Positions 1 through 7,014 are shown, counted from the first letter of the stretch. The stretch: 8,513 nt of DNA from a bacterium (GCA_027064085.1 JAMOQH010000121.1:1-8513), one strand, 5' to 3'. Notes: generated by a model from the sequence alone, not told the origin. Translations and numbers: made by a program.

Positions 1-1368
1 AATGAACTTGACAACTGTCCTCTTATTGTAAATCCTGAGCAACTTGATACAGATGGTGATGGAGTTGGAGATGCTTGTGATGAATGTATAAATGATGTTA
101 ATAAAACTCAAGCAGGTATTTGCGGTTGTGGAGTACCTGATAATGATACCGATGGAGATGGTGTTGAGGATTGTGTTGATAATTGTGTTTATACTGCTAA
201 TCCTGACCAAGCAAATGAAGATGGAGACAGTAAAGGTGATGCCTGTGATATGTGTGGTGAAGGGACAGAGCCTGAAGAAATTTGTAATGGAATAGATGAT
301 GACTGTAATGGAGTTATAGATGAAGCGGGAGTTTGTGATAATAACTGTACAAGAGAAGAATACAACGGTCATGTTTATCTTTTTTGTGATGAAGAGTTAA
401 ATTGGTTGGAGGCTCAGAATAAGTGTAATAATATGGGCTACACTTTAATAAAAATTGATGATAGTGATGAAAATACTTGGATAGATAGTAAAATTACTGA
501 ATATTTAGATATTACTAAAGGCACTATTATTGGTTTAAATGATATAAATGATGAAGCTGTTTATAGATGGAATTATGACACTGCATCAGCTATTTATTCA
601 AACTGGAATTCAGGAGAGCCTAACAATTCGGGTAATGAAGATTGTGTTGAAATGGGATATGGTAAGTGGAATGATATAAAATGTGATTCAGAAAGAAGAT
701 ATATTTGTGAAAATAATGTTCCAAATTACTTTAAATCCTGTAAAGAAATATTGGATAATGGTTTTAGTTATGGCGATGGAGTTTACACTATAGACCCTGA
801 TGGATTAGATGGTGATAATGAGCCTTTTAAAGTTTACTGTGATATGACAACAGATGGAGGAGGCTGGACTTATATCGGAACTAATAACTTAGAAGATAAA
901 ATAAATACTTTCAAATTATTTAATAGAACAACTCGTGTAATAAAAGGAACTGCTTCAGAGACAATAAGAAATATTGATGACAATTATTTTGAAATTGGTT
1001 CTATTATTGATGGTAATAAAAAAGTGGTATACTTTGAATTGGATACTATTTTTACATTTTCTGAGATTAGAGGAAGCTGGGCATCTAAAGGTTTAGCTCC
1101 TGTACATAATGATGATAATTCCACATTTAATAGTTGGGGAATAGCCCCAAGTTCATATTATGGTTATGTACAATATGGAACACCGTCTAAGTTAATTAAA
1201 AAAGGTGGCAACTGGGGAGGAGATTATAACAATAAAACTTCTGATACTGTATGGAATAATGATAATTCAGTTACTGTAGATAATGATAGTGTAATAAGAT
1301 GGGCAGTTGCTGACCAATCTACCAAGGAATATAGCCATATATATAAAATCAATTTATGGGTTAGATAA
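1..1368 (+). CDS. Partial secreted protein: TSP3 repeats, MopE-type motif, C-type lectin and fibrinogen-like domain (5' end missing)
   Basis: Frame 1 is open from the first base, so the Met at position 250 is internal and the true start lies upstream of the window. The 455 visible residues show, in order: thrombospondin type 3 calcium-binding repeats (about 1-83, with DTDGDGVGD and DTDGDGVED and paired Cys); a MopE-like motif (about 93-108, [12 protein letters not shown]); a C-type lectin-like domain (about 116-236) with EPN at 206-208, WND at 223-225 and the expected cysteines; and a bacterial fibrinogen-like YCDxxxxGGGW domain (about 245-455, YCD at 279-281, GGGW at 286-289). EPN plus WND is the calcium/mannose-type sugar-binding signature of animal C-type lectins. 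The second half of the fibrinogen-like region has no cysteine, unlike animal fibrinogen domains. A secreted or surface adhesin role is inferred; the ligand is unknown. No C-terminal anchor is visible. Confidence 0.9.
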   Translation, partial: NELDNCPLIVNPEQLDTDGDGVGDACDECINDVNKTQAGICGCGVPDNDTDGDGVEDCVDNCVYTANPDQANEDGDSKGDACDMCGEGTEPEEICNGIDDDCNGVIDEAGVCDNNCTREEYNGHVYLFCDEELNWLEAQNKCNNMGYTLIKIDDSDENTWIDSKITEYLDITKGTIIGLNDINDEAVYRWNYDTASAIYSNWNSGEPNNSGNEDCVEMGYGKWNDIKCDSERRYICENNVPNYFKSCKEILDNGFSYGDGVYTIDPDGLDGDNEPFKVYCDMTTDGGGWTYIGTNNLEDKINTFKLFNRTTRVIKGTASETIRNIDDNYFEIGSIIDGNKKVVYFELDTIFTFSEIRGSWASKGLAPVHNDDNSTFNSWGIAPSSYYGYVQYGTPSKLIKKGGNWGGDYNNKTSDTVWNNDNSVTVDNDSVIRWAVADQSTKEYSHIYKINLWVR

Positions 1369-1386
1369 TAAAACCTTTCTTGTTTG

Positions 1387-1415
1387 TTTAAAAACTATAA
1401 ATTATAGTTTTTAAA
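1387..1415 (+). terminator. AT-rich perfect inverted repeat after the lectin-like gene, probable terminator
   Basis: Two perfect 14-base arms (1387-1400 and 1402-1415) surround a single central A, beginning 19 bases after the stop codon. The 3' arm contains a run of five T. The stem has only one G-C pair, so it would be weak on its own. Position suggests an intrinsic terminator, but a regulatory or purely structural palindrome is possible. Confidence 0.5.
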
Positions 1416-1524
1416 GTAATGTTGTAAATAAATATACAATTTATAGATTTATTGTAAAAAACTTGTAACTTAACAGTATTATTATTAAACGGTATATCTT
1501 TTTTTATAGATTTGGTAAAATTAC

Positions 1525-1553
1525 TTGACAATAATTAAATCTAGTTATATAAC
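1525..1553 (+). promoter_or_regulatory. Sigma70-like promoter of the tetR-ydjM unit
   Basis: A perfect -35 hexamer TTGACA (1525-1530) is separated by 17 bases from TATAAC (1548-1553), five of six matches to the -10 consensus. The start of transcription would fall near 1560, about 23 bases before the tetR start codon. The -10 is overlapped by a palindrome annotated separately. The sequence between the upstream inverted repeat and this promoter is AT-rich and shows no other feature. Confidence 0.75.
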
Positions 1554-1564
1554 ATATATGTTAT
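1544..1564. promoter_or_regulatory. Probable TetR operator: overlapping palindromes across the -10
   Basis: ATAACATATATGTTAT (1549-1564) is a perfect 16-base palindrome. GTTATATAAC (1544-1553) is a second perfect palindrome sharing its left half-site. Together they give three GTTAT/ATAAC half-sites at 1544-1548, 1549-1553 and 1560-1564, covering the -10 and the expected transcription start. TetR-family proteins usually bind such palindromes in their own promoters, so autorepression by the adjacent regulator is inferred. Confidence 0.6.
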
Positions 1565-1582
1565 TTATCATTTGGAGGCTAT

Positions 1583-2176
1583 ATGGCACCTATCAGAAAA
1601 CATACTAAAGAAAGTATTTTGGACGGAGCATTCAATTTTGTTAGAGAAAAAGGTTACGAAAAAATTTCGGCAAGAAGAATTGCAAATTATATTCACGCCT
1701 CTACTGCTCCTATTTATAGTAATTTTAAATCTATGGAAGAACTAGAGTTAATTTTAGAAGAAAAAGCTGTTGATACATTAAAAATTTCTTTAATGAAAGT
1801 GGTTGATGATGAAAACTCTCATTTTTTAGATGTTCCATTAAAATATATTGAATTTGCATTTGATGAAAGAAATTTATTTAACCAAATTTCAAAATCTAAA
1901 AAATCAATTACTACGGTAAAAAATAAATTAAAAGAAGAAGTATATATTAAATTAGCTGAACATATGAAAAAAATAGATTTTGCAAAAGATTTAACAGAAG
2001 AACAATTACAAGAAATTATGATTAATACATGGTTACAATCTCATGGAATTGCAACATTTCTAGATAGAGATAAAACCAAAGAAGAAAATTTAGGGCAAGC
2101 TAAAGAATTATTAGAAAAATTAACTTATGCTTCTGTTTATATGGTAAAAAATAACTTTAAAGGTAATAATATTTAA
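1583..2176 (+). CDS. TetR/AcrR-family transcriptional regulator
   Basis: A 197-residue protein of normal family length. The N-terminus (about 8-55) matches the TetR DNA-binding domain: a first helix (ESILDGAFNFVREKGYEKIS), then the helix-turn-helix ending in the typical A-P-I-Y-S-N-F-K-S segment. The remaining alpha-helical part would bind a ligand and dimerise; nothing in it identifies the ligand. The start is supported by GGAGG at 1574-1578, four bases before the ATG. It is the first gene of a two-gene unit with a YdjM-type membrane hydrolase gene 2 bases downstream, so that gene is its most likely target besides itself. The promoter palindrome overlapping the -10 suggests autorepression. 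The family call is firm; the physiological role is unknown. Confidence 0.9.
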   Translation: MAPIRKHTKESILDGAFNFVREKGYEKISARRIANYIHASTAPIYSNFKSMEELELILEEKAVDTLKISLMKVVDDENSHFLDVPLKYIEFAFDERNLFNQISKSKKSITTVKNKLKEEVYIKLAEHMKKIDFAKDLTEEQLQEIMINTWLQSHGIATFLDRDKTKEENLGQAKELLEKLTYASVYMVKNNFKGNNI

Positions 2177-2178
2177 TA

Positions 2179-2817
2179 ATGGCAAATTTTAAGACACATC
2201 TTTTAGGTGGTGTAGCATCTTATGCTGCTTCAACTTATCTTTTTTGGAATCAAGGCAATAAAACAACTTTTTTATATATTGGAATAATGAGTATTGTTGG
2301 TAGTTTATTTCCTGATATTGATAGTGATACAAGTAAGACAATAAGGTATTTTTTTAGAGGATTAACTATTCTGACATTATTAATTGTATCTGGTAATTTG
2401 TATATTAACTCTATTGATTACAGAAAATCTGCATTTATTTTAATATCAATTCCATTTCTTATTATATATTTTATAAAACCTGTATTTGCAAAGTTAACAT
2501 CCCACAGAGGTATTTATCACTCTATACCTATGGGCTTAACTGTTTCATTATTAATACTATATATTCCATTTATTTCATATAAATTTATTATTTCATCTTC
2601 ATTTATGCTAGGTTTTCTTACTCATTTACTTTTAGATGAAATATATTCTTCTGTAACGATTTCAGGACTTAGAATAAAACCTAAAAAGTCATTTGGAACG
2701 GCATTAAAGTGGTTTGCTCCTTCACTTTATGCAAATATTATTTTAAATATAATTCTTTTACTTTTAATTATTGATAACTATAAGTTTCTGTATGATGAAA
2801 TTAGTAGTTTTTTTTAG
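2179..2817 (+). CDS. YdjM/DUF457-type membrane-bound metal-dependent hydrolase
   Basis: A 212-residue multi-pass inner-membrane protein. Family motifs are present in order: an N-terminal THLLGG with His7, PDID with Asp46 and Asp48 after a hydrophobic stretch, SHRGIYHS with His109 and His114, and THLLLDE with His149 and Asp153. These conserved His and Asp residues are the presumed metal ligands of the family, which includes the LexA-regulated YdjM of E. coli; the substrate is not established. Hydrophobic segments lie at about 33-44, 61-77, 84-100, 116-134, 136-152 and 183-199. The start is 2 bases after the tetR stop with only a weak purine run (AAAGG, around 2160) upstream, so translation is probably coupled to tetR. 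No LexA box is seen; control by the TetR regulator is inferred. Confidence 0.82.
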   Translation: MANFKTHLLGGVASYAASTYLFWNQGNKTTFLYIGIMSIVGSLFPDIDSDTSKTIRYFFRGLTILTLLIVSGNLYINSIDYRKSAFILISIPFLIIYFIKPVFAKLTSHRGIYHSIPMGLTVSLLILYIPFISYKFIISSSFMLGFLTHLLLDEIYSSVTISGLRIKPKKSFGTALKWFAPSLYANIILNIILLLLIIDNYKFLYDEISSFF

Positions 2818-2935
2818 ATTACTCTCCTGTTTTTAGGCAATTATAACCATAGTTTATTAATTTAACATTTACATTAACATATTGAATAAATAAATATTAT
2901 TATTCTAAAGAGTAGTCTATGGGAGTAAATAAATT
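2818..2935. other. Convergent intergenic gap, no clear terminator
   Basis: The hydrolase gene (plus) and pomB (minus) converge here. No GC-rich hairpin with a T-tract is seen. GATTACTCT (2817-2825) can pair with AGAGTAGTC (2909-2917) with one G-T pair, but over a loop of more than 80 bases. The T8 run ending the hydrolase gene is inside the coding region. How the two transcripts end is not evident. Confidence 0.4.
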
Positions 2936-3661
2936 TTAATCTTTTAATCCTTTTTTTATAGTTGAAAAAATAAATTCAACTCTTCTGTTTCTCATTTTAT
3001 TGATACTAGAATTATTGGGAAATAATGGAACACTATCTCCTCTACCAACAGCATGCAGTAAAAATCCTTTTACTTTTGATTCTTCATTAAAAAATCTTAC
3101 AACAGAAACAGCCCTAAGTGCAGATAATTCCCAATTTGTAGGAATAGTAACTGAGTTCATTGGAGAAGAATCTGTATGAGCCTCAACATATAATTCAACA
3201 TTTCTTGTTTTTTTATAAATAGCAATAACATCTTCTAACAATGGCCAAGCAATGGGTTTTATAACATAAGAAGCCTTATCAAAAATATAATTACCACTAA
3301 CCCTCAATACAATTCCTCGGGAATCTTTAAACACTTTCATTTCAACATCTTCTTCTGATTTTTTATATCTTTTTACTGTTGCTTTTAATTTTGTAATAAT
3401 GTCTTCTTCTAACTTAGGGTCAAAATCTGAAGCAATAAGAGTAGTACCAACTGGATTTTCATAAACGGGTATTTTCTTTTGAACACCGAAATTATCTTTA
3501 ACCTGCCCTGCAACTTGTTTATACTTAACTACATCCATAGTAGAAAATGAAAGTAAAAGAATAAAAAAAGTTAAAAGTAATGACATCAAATCACCAAAAC
3601 TAACCATCCAACCAGGAGCACCCTTTGGACAGGGTTTTGGTTTTTCAGCAGGCTTACCCAT
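2936..3661 (-). CDS. pomB: Flagellar stator protein PomB/MotB, OmpA-like C-terminus
   Basis: A 241-residue stator B subunit anchoring the flagellar ion channel to peptidoglycan. Residues 16-40 form the single transmembrane helix with the ion-carrying aspartate at Asp24 (F-G-D-L-M-S). A plug-like stretch follows (about 41-60, MDVVKYKQVAG). The OmpA-like peptidoglycan-binding domain spans about 115-235, with HTD at 162-164, NWELSALRA at 176-184 and NRRVEF at 225-230. The N-terminal half closely resembles, from memory, Vibrio PomB, including Asp24 and the segment VGTTLIASDFDP. It is shorter than Vibrio PomB (about 315 residues), chiefly in the linker. The ATG shares its A with the pomA stop (TAATG), and a GAGGGAG ribosome-binding site lies in the pomA 3' end, so the subunits are coupled. 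Sodium specificity is inferred from resemblance. Confidence 0.9.
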   Translation of the reverse strand: MGKPAEKPKPCPKGAPGWMVSFGDLMSLLLTFFILLLSFSTMDVVKYKQVAGQVKDNFGVQKKIPVYENPVGTTLIASDFDPKLEEDIITKLKATVKRYKKSEEDVEMKVFKDSRGIVLRVSGNYIFDKASYVIKPIAWPLLEDVIAIYKKTRNVELYVEAHTDSSPMNSVTIPTNWELSALRAVSVVRFFNEESKVKGFLLHAVGRGDSVPLFPNNSSINKMRNRRVEFIFSTIKKGLKD

Positions 3662-4425
3662 TACTTATCTCCCTCTTCTACCCCTCGACCAGCAGGAGGT
3701 AAATAAGTTAATAAAAATTCCTTTAAAATTTTTGGATTTTCTCCTTTTTGAATACCTAGTAATGCTTCAACAATTAGATTTTGTAATTTTTCTTCTTTAG
3801 CATTTCTATATTTCAATTTATCAGAAATAGGTAAAGCTATAAGGTTTGCAATAATAGAACCATATAAAGTTGTAAGTAAAGCAACTGCCATAGCAGGACC
3901 AATAGAAGCAGGGTCGTCCATATTTGCAAGCATATTAACAAGTCCAACTAAAGTTCCTATCATACCAAAAGCAGGAGCTGCATCTCCCCAAGCCTCAAAA
4001 ATACTAGCACCTAAATCGTGTCTTTCTACAGTATTTGAAATATCTGTATACATTAAACTTTCTAATTGCTCACTATCGGCACCATCAACTAAATAATTTA
4101 TTCCTTTTTGTAAAAACTGATTTTCTAATTCTACTCTTTCAAGGGCTAAGATTCCTTCTTTTCTTGCTAATGTTGCTAATTCTTCAACTTTATTAATTAT
4201 TTCTAGCATATCAGGAATTTTATCAGAAAAAGCATTTTTAGCAATTTTTATAGCAGACCCAATATCTTTTAGGCTATATCTAATAACAACAGCCATACTA
4301 CCACCACCAACAACTAACACAATAGAAATAGCATCAATAAATAAACCTAAACTACCACCTAGTAAAATAGCGACAATAATAAGAATTGTTCCAACAACTA
4401 AGCCAAGAACTGTTGCGAGATCCAT
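3659..4425 (-). CDS. pomA: Flagellar stator protein PomA/MotA, sodium-type residues
   Basis: Stator A subunit, 254 residues from the ATG at 4425. An upstream TTG at 4446 is in frame, but GAGGAG sits just before the ATG, inside that extension, so the ATG is preferred. The stop is at 3661-3663 and overlaps the pomB start by one base. Four transmembrane helices lie at about 4-22, 29-50, 150-168 and 178-200. In this numbering the residues match those known in Vibrio PomA: Arg88, Lys89 and Glu96 in the cytoplasmic loop facing the rotor; Asp148, Thr158 and Thr186 linked to sodium passage; Pro151 and Pro172. Proton-type MotA usually lacks these threonines. No other flagellar gene is in view, so this is an isolated stator pair. 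Family certain; ion choice inferred. Confidence 0.92.
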
Positions 4426-4491
4426 GGATTCTCCTCTAATACACAATACCTTATTCGTCTTTTTCCTAAAAAACTTAAATTTTTTATAATT

Positions 4492-4500
4492 TTTATAGCA
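4492..4500 (-). promoter_or_regulatory. Possible extended -10 upstream of pomA
   Basis: On the minus strand the sequence TGCTATAAA fits an extended -10 (TG-N-TATAAT) about 67 bases before the pomA ATG. No convincing -35 stands at the right distance. In such AT-rich DNA this could arise by chance. Confidence 0.3.
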
Positions 4501-4530
4501 CTACAACCACCAATAAGGTGTTTTTTGTGC

Positions 4531-4555
4531 AATTTTTAGCTAATATCTAAAAATT
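4531..4555 (-). terminator. AT-rich inverted repeat at the end of the lipoprotein gene
   Basis: Nine-base perfect arms AATTTTTAG (4531-4539) and CTAAAAATT (4547-4555) flank a 7-base loop and overlap the stop codon of the minus-strand gene. The stem has one G-C pair and no T-run follows it, so termination would be weak. A second inverted repeat lies nearby: ACCTTATT (4448-4455) and AATAAGGT (4512-4519). Confidence 0.3.
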
Positions 4556-5930
4556 ATTCTTTTGTAATAGTAACATCTTTTAAATTAAAATTAATCTTTT
4601 TATTACCATTAGGAGCATAAATAGTAACAGATTCACCAGTCTTAATGCTTCTTAGATTTGTTTTTGAAATAACAATACTTCCATAAGAAACAGACTTGCT
4701 CCCCTTTTCAAAAGCAGAATGTTTTGGAGAAAATGGAGATTTTTTATTTCCCATATTTAGCTTTTTTACAATATCATTGGTAATTACTTCATCTCCGGCA
4801 CTTCCTTTTGAAAATTCATTTTTTATAGACATCTGTGCCATTGTAAAATTATCTTTTACCATAAATATTTTTGATCTTTGAATATATGAAAGATATGAAG
4901 GTATTACCATTGCTGCCAGTACACCCACAATAGTTACAGCCATTTCAATGCTTTTCATATTAATAGTAACAAATAAATTACTTTCTTTAGCTTCAATTTT
5001 AACACTTTTTGCCATTATTTTAAATTCTTTAATTAGTATTTTATAGGCATCCTTTTCTCCTTGTGTAAGGTCTTTTTTATCAGAAAAAAGTTTTTCATAA
5101 GCATCAATTTGTTTCAATATCATTGGTAGATACACTTGATACATCACAGTTAACTTTTTAGAAGCATCAATAGCATCTTTTGTGTCTAATTTAACCAATA
5201 ATCTTAATTTATTCACCCCATTATTAGTAAAACTAAATAAAGAAGCTCCAGTTAAACTTTTTAAAAAGGAGGGCATATTTTTTGTTAAATTTAATTTTTT
5301 ATTATTATTTACAAAAGAAATATAAAATCCATTATTTTTACTCTCTTTTATTATATTTCCTAATTTTTCATCAATATTCATATCATAGTTTACAAGATTC
5401 TCAAGAGAAATTTTATCTGATGCAATATATGAATTTTTATCGTCAGATGCAATCATAAGTTTATCCTTCATAAAATATTTAATGTTTTTATATTTTTTAT
5501 ATTTTTGAGTATCTTTATTATCTTTTTTATTAATAAGGTTAATAACATCTAGAGCATTTAACCCATTAATCTTTACAAACATTTTTTCTTTATTTATTAC
5601 AAAAGATACACCCCTAAAATTTTCAATTTTTAAAGATTTGATTAACTCAACTTGTTGTGGTGGAAGTTTACTCATATAAACATCTAATTTTGAGAGAATT
5701 TGCTTCATCATACCATCTTCTAAAATGATTTCACCTTTTATCATGGCAGTATCTTTTAAATTTTTATTTTTCTCTCCATTTGCTTGAGTCACACTATTGT
5801 GTGCCTCTTTTTTAACGGTTGTATCAGAAGATTTATTTACTGATTTTTTTTCATTCATTGAATTTACTTTATTACAGCTTGTAAACACCATTAAAATAAC
5901 ACTTAATAACATTACAAATATTCTACTCAT
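4554..5930 (-). CDS. Lipoprotein with internal type IV pilin-like C-terminal domain
   Basis: I do not recognise the full 458-residue protein. Residues 1-19 are a lipoprotein signal peptide (hydrophobic core, then F-T-S-C with Cys19); Phe at -3 is not ideal. A Ser/Lys/Asn-rich linker follows (about 20-60), then a globular region to about 320 resembling no family I can name, possibly DUF3352-like. Residues 325-355 (IEMAVTIVGVLAAMVIPSYL, then SYIQRSK) match the conserved start of type IV pilins: Glu as in E5, the GVLAA stretch, the IPSYLSY turn. The last 100 residues could be a small pilin-like beta domain. In pilins this helix is at the extreme N-terminus after a prepilin peptidase site; here it is internal and the Gly at -1 is replaced by Asn. 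The ATG is supported by AAGGGAG. Role unknown. Confidence 0.75.
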   Translation of the reverse strand: MSRIFVMLLSVILMVFTSCNKVNSMNEKKSVNKSSDTTVKKEAHNSVTQANGEKNKNLKDTAMIKGEIILEDGMMKQILSKLDVYMSKLPPQQVELIKSLKIENFRGVSFVINKEKMFVKINGLNALDVINLINKKDNKDTQKYKKYKNIKYFMKDKLMIASDDKNSYIASDKISLENLVNYDMNIDEKLGNIIKESKNNGFYISFVNNNKKLNLTKNMPSFLKSLTGASLFSFTNNGVNKLRLLVKLDTKDAIDASKKLTVMYQVYLPMILKQIDAYEKLFSDKKDLTQGEKDAYKILIKEFKIMAKSVKIEAKESNLFVTINMKSIEMAVTIVGVLAAMVIPSYLSYIQRSKIFMVKDNFTMAQMSIKNEFSKGSAGDEVITNDIVKKLNMGNKKSPFSPKHSAFEKGSKSVSYGSIVISKTNLRSIKTGESVTIYAPNGNKKINFNLKDVTITKE

Positions 5931-5961
5931 AAAAACTCCCTTAGTTTATCAATAAATTTTG

Positions 5962-5990
5962 ATTCTACTCTTTCTTAATTTATTTTGCAA
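5962..5990 (-). promoter_or_regulatory. Sigma70-like promoter of the lipoprotein-pilin gene
   Basis: Read on the minus strand, TTGCAA (5985-5990) and TAGAAT (5962-5967) are 17 bases apart; they match four and five of six consensus positions. Transcription would start near 5955, about 25 bases before the ATG at 5930. The -35 lies 3 bases past the stop of the upstream gene, which suggests separate transcription. Confidence 0.55.
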
Positions 5991-5992
5991 AT

Positions 5993-6697
5993 TTAAAGAA
6001 CATTTGGTATTATTGAAGAAGGATATAATCTTGAAATATAAAGAACTTTGTGATTAATGTAAAGACACAAAAAATGAACTACAACGGTTAATATTTCAAG
6101 ATAAATAACTTCTGGCATAATAGGTTCTGTATATTTATTGTATAAAAATATAAATAAAGTAATTAAAACAATCCCCATAAAGTATGCAAATAATCTTGAA
6201 GAAGTAAATTTATTTTCATGCCCTGGTAATTTTACACCTGATATATTTACATTTCTGTTTGGATTAACAACCAGCAATCTTATTAATGGGCCAATAACAG
6301 AAGCTAAAATTACCAAAGCATAAAACCAAAGTCCATATTTACCAAACCAATATGTCACCAAAAGAGATATCGGTACCAACCAAATGGCATCACCCCAAAA
6401 ATATCCAAGCCATGGAACTTCATTTCTTCCGATTTTACGCTCTCCTCTGTAAAATCCATTCACCATTAAGTCAACCATTTCAGGCTGATAAACCTTACAT
6501 CTTGGACAGGGAAAAGGCTTTATATAGTATATTTCCTTTCCCTGCAATGTTTTTCTTATGTCATAACCACTATCATTATACCTCTGAATATAATCAGTTA
6601 CAGAAGAATATCCGAATTTTTGCCCACAAACAACACACTTATGACTGATATCAAGGTAAAAGGCTTCTCCATTTATTACATGATGTTTGATTCTCAT
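5993..6697 (-). CDS. Unrecognised four-helix membrane protein with N-terminal zinc-ribbon-like cysteines
   Basis: A 234-residue protein of unknown family. The N-terminal, probably cytoplasmic, part carries CVVC (Cys21, Cys24) and CPRC (Cys64, Cys67), two CxxC knuckles 39 residues apart that would suit one structural zinc or a rubredoxin-like site. Four hydrophobic segments follow at about 97-117, 121-143, 169-186 and 197-215, with a polar loop around 145-168 (NPNRN, PGHENK). There is no signal peptide. The ATG at 6697 is supported by GGAG five bases upstream. A good promoter lies 30-58 bases further upstream, and the downstream lipoprotein gene has its own, so it is probably monocistronic. 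Zinc binding is inferred from cysteine spacing only. No function can be given. Confidence 0.75.
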   Translation of the reverse strand: MRIKHHVINGEAFYLDISHKCVVCGQKFGYSSVTDYIQRYNDSGYDIRKTLQGKEIYYIKPFPCPRCKVYQPEMVDLMVNGFYRGERKIGRNEVPWLGYFWGDAIWLVPISLLVTYWFGKYGLWFYALVILASVIGPLIRLLVVNPNRNVNISGVKLPGHENKFTSSRLFAYFMGIVLITLFIFLYNKYTEPIMPEVIYLEILTVVVHFLCLYINHKVLYISRLYPSSIIPNVL

Positions 6698-6726
6698 ATC
6701 AACTCCACGACAGTAATTTTGCTATC

Positions 6727-6755
6727 AGAATAATCCAATGAGTATATAATGTCAA
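6727..6755 (-). promoter_or_regulatory. Sigma70-like promoter of the four-helix membrane protein gene
   Basis: On the minus strand a perfect -35 TTGACA (6750-6755) is followed after 17 bases by TATTCT (6727-6732), four of six -10 matches. The predicted start, near 6720, is about 23 bases before the ATG at 6697. Confidence 0.65.
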
Positions 6756-6781
6756 ATTTTCAATACATTCGTCAAAAAATA

Positions 6782-6967
6782 CTACAAATCATAAGTAAAT
6801 GAAATCCCTAAAAATCTGTAATTTGGATTATTTCTCATTTGACCAAAGGGATTTAAACCATTATAAGCTCTAAAAAATACACCAACAGCTCGGTTATCGG
6901 TTAAATCTGTATAAAATTTCCAACATACTATTACTCGGAATACAAGTAAAAATATCAAATAAATCAA
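6782..6967 (-). pseudogene. Short ORF resembling the C-terminal end of an outer-membrane beta-barrel protein
   Basis: The frame opens at a TTG (6967), has no ribosome-binding site, and stays open upstream to a TAA near 7027, so there is no credible start. The last 40 or so residues (from FYTDLTDNRAVG through NGLNPFGQMRNN to FLGISFTYDL) alternate polar and hydrophobic residues and look like two final beta-strands of an outer-membrane barrel, similar in flavour to DUF1207-type proteins. The first 17 residues are uniformly hydrophobic and look unrelated. My reading is the 3' remnant of a deleted gene. It could also be a chance ORF. I could not identify further fragments in the sequence up to yebC. 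Confidence 0.35.
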
Positions 6968-6985
6968 TAAAATATAAATTTTATA

Positions 6986-7014
6986 TTGAAAGCTAATTTC
7001 TTTTTTGTTAGAAT
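6986..7014 (+). promoter_or_regulatory. Sigma70-like promoter of yebC-purQ
   Basis: TTGAAA (6986-6991) and TAGAAT (7009-7014) are 17 bases apart, with four and five of six consensus matches. The start would be near 7021, giving a leader of about 45 bases before the yebC ATG. The leader shows no obvious riboswitch, and a PurR-type operator is not apparent. Confidence 0.65.

Noticed and set aside
92-295. 67-residue plus-strand open frame
   Set aside because: It overlaps the TSP3-coding frame, which has clear domains; its low-complexity Ile/Met/Val-rich translation is an out-of-frame shadow.
250-1368. Treating Met at 250 as the start of the lectin-like gene
   Set aside because: The same frame is open to the window edge and encodes TSP3 repeats, and no ribosome-binding site precedes 250.
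1440-1513. Direct repeat of TTTATAGATTT at 1440-1450 and 1503-1513
   Set aside because: Only 11 AT-rich bases, two copies, no link to a gene or mobile element; chance is likely in such DNA.
4501-4527. CACC-loop-GGTG hairpin followed by T6, read as a plus-strand terminator
   Set aside because: The stem is four base pairs and no plus-strand gene ends here.
4696-4881. 61-residue plus-strand frame opposite the lipoprotein gene
   Set aside because: Antisense to a coherent protein; no ribosome-binding site and no recognisable domain.
6138-6648. Two plus-strand frames opposite the four-helix membrane protein
   Set aside because: Both are antisense to a gene with a good promoter, ribosome-binding site and consistent topology; they show no domain or start signal.
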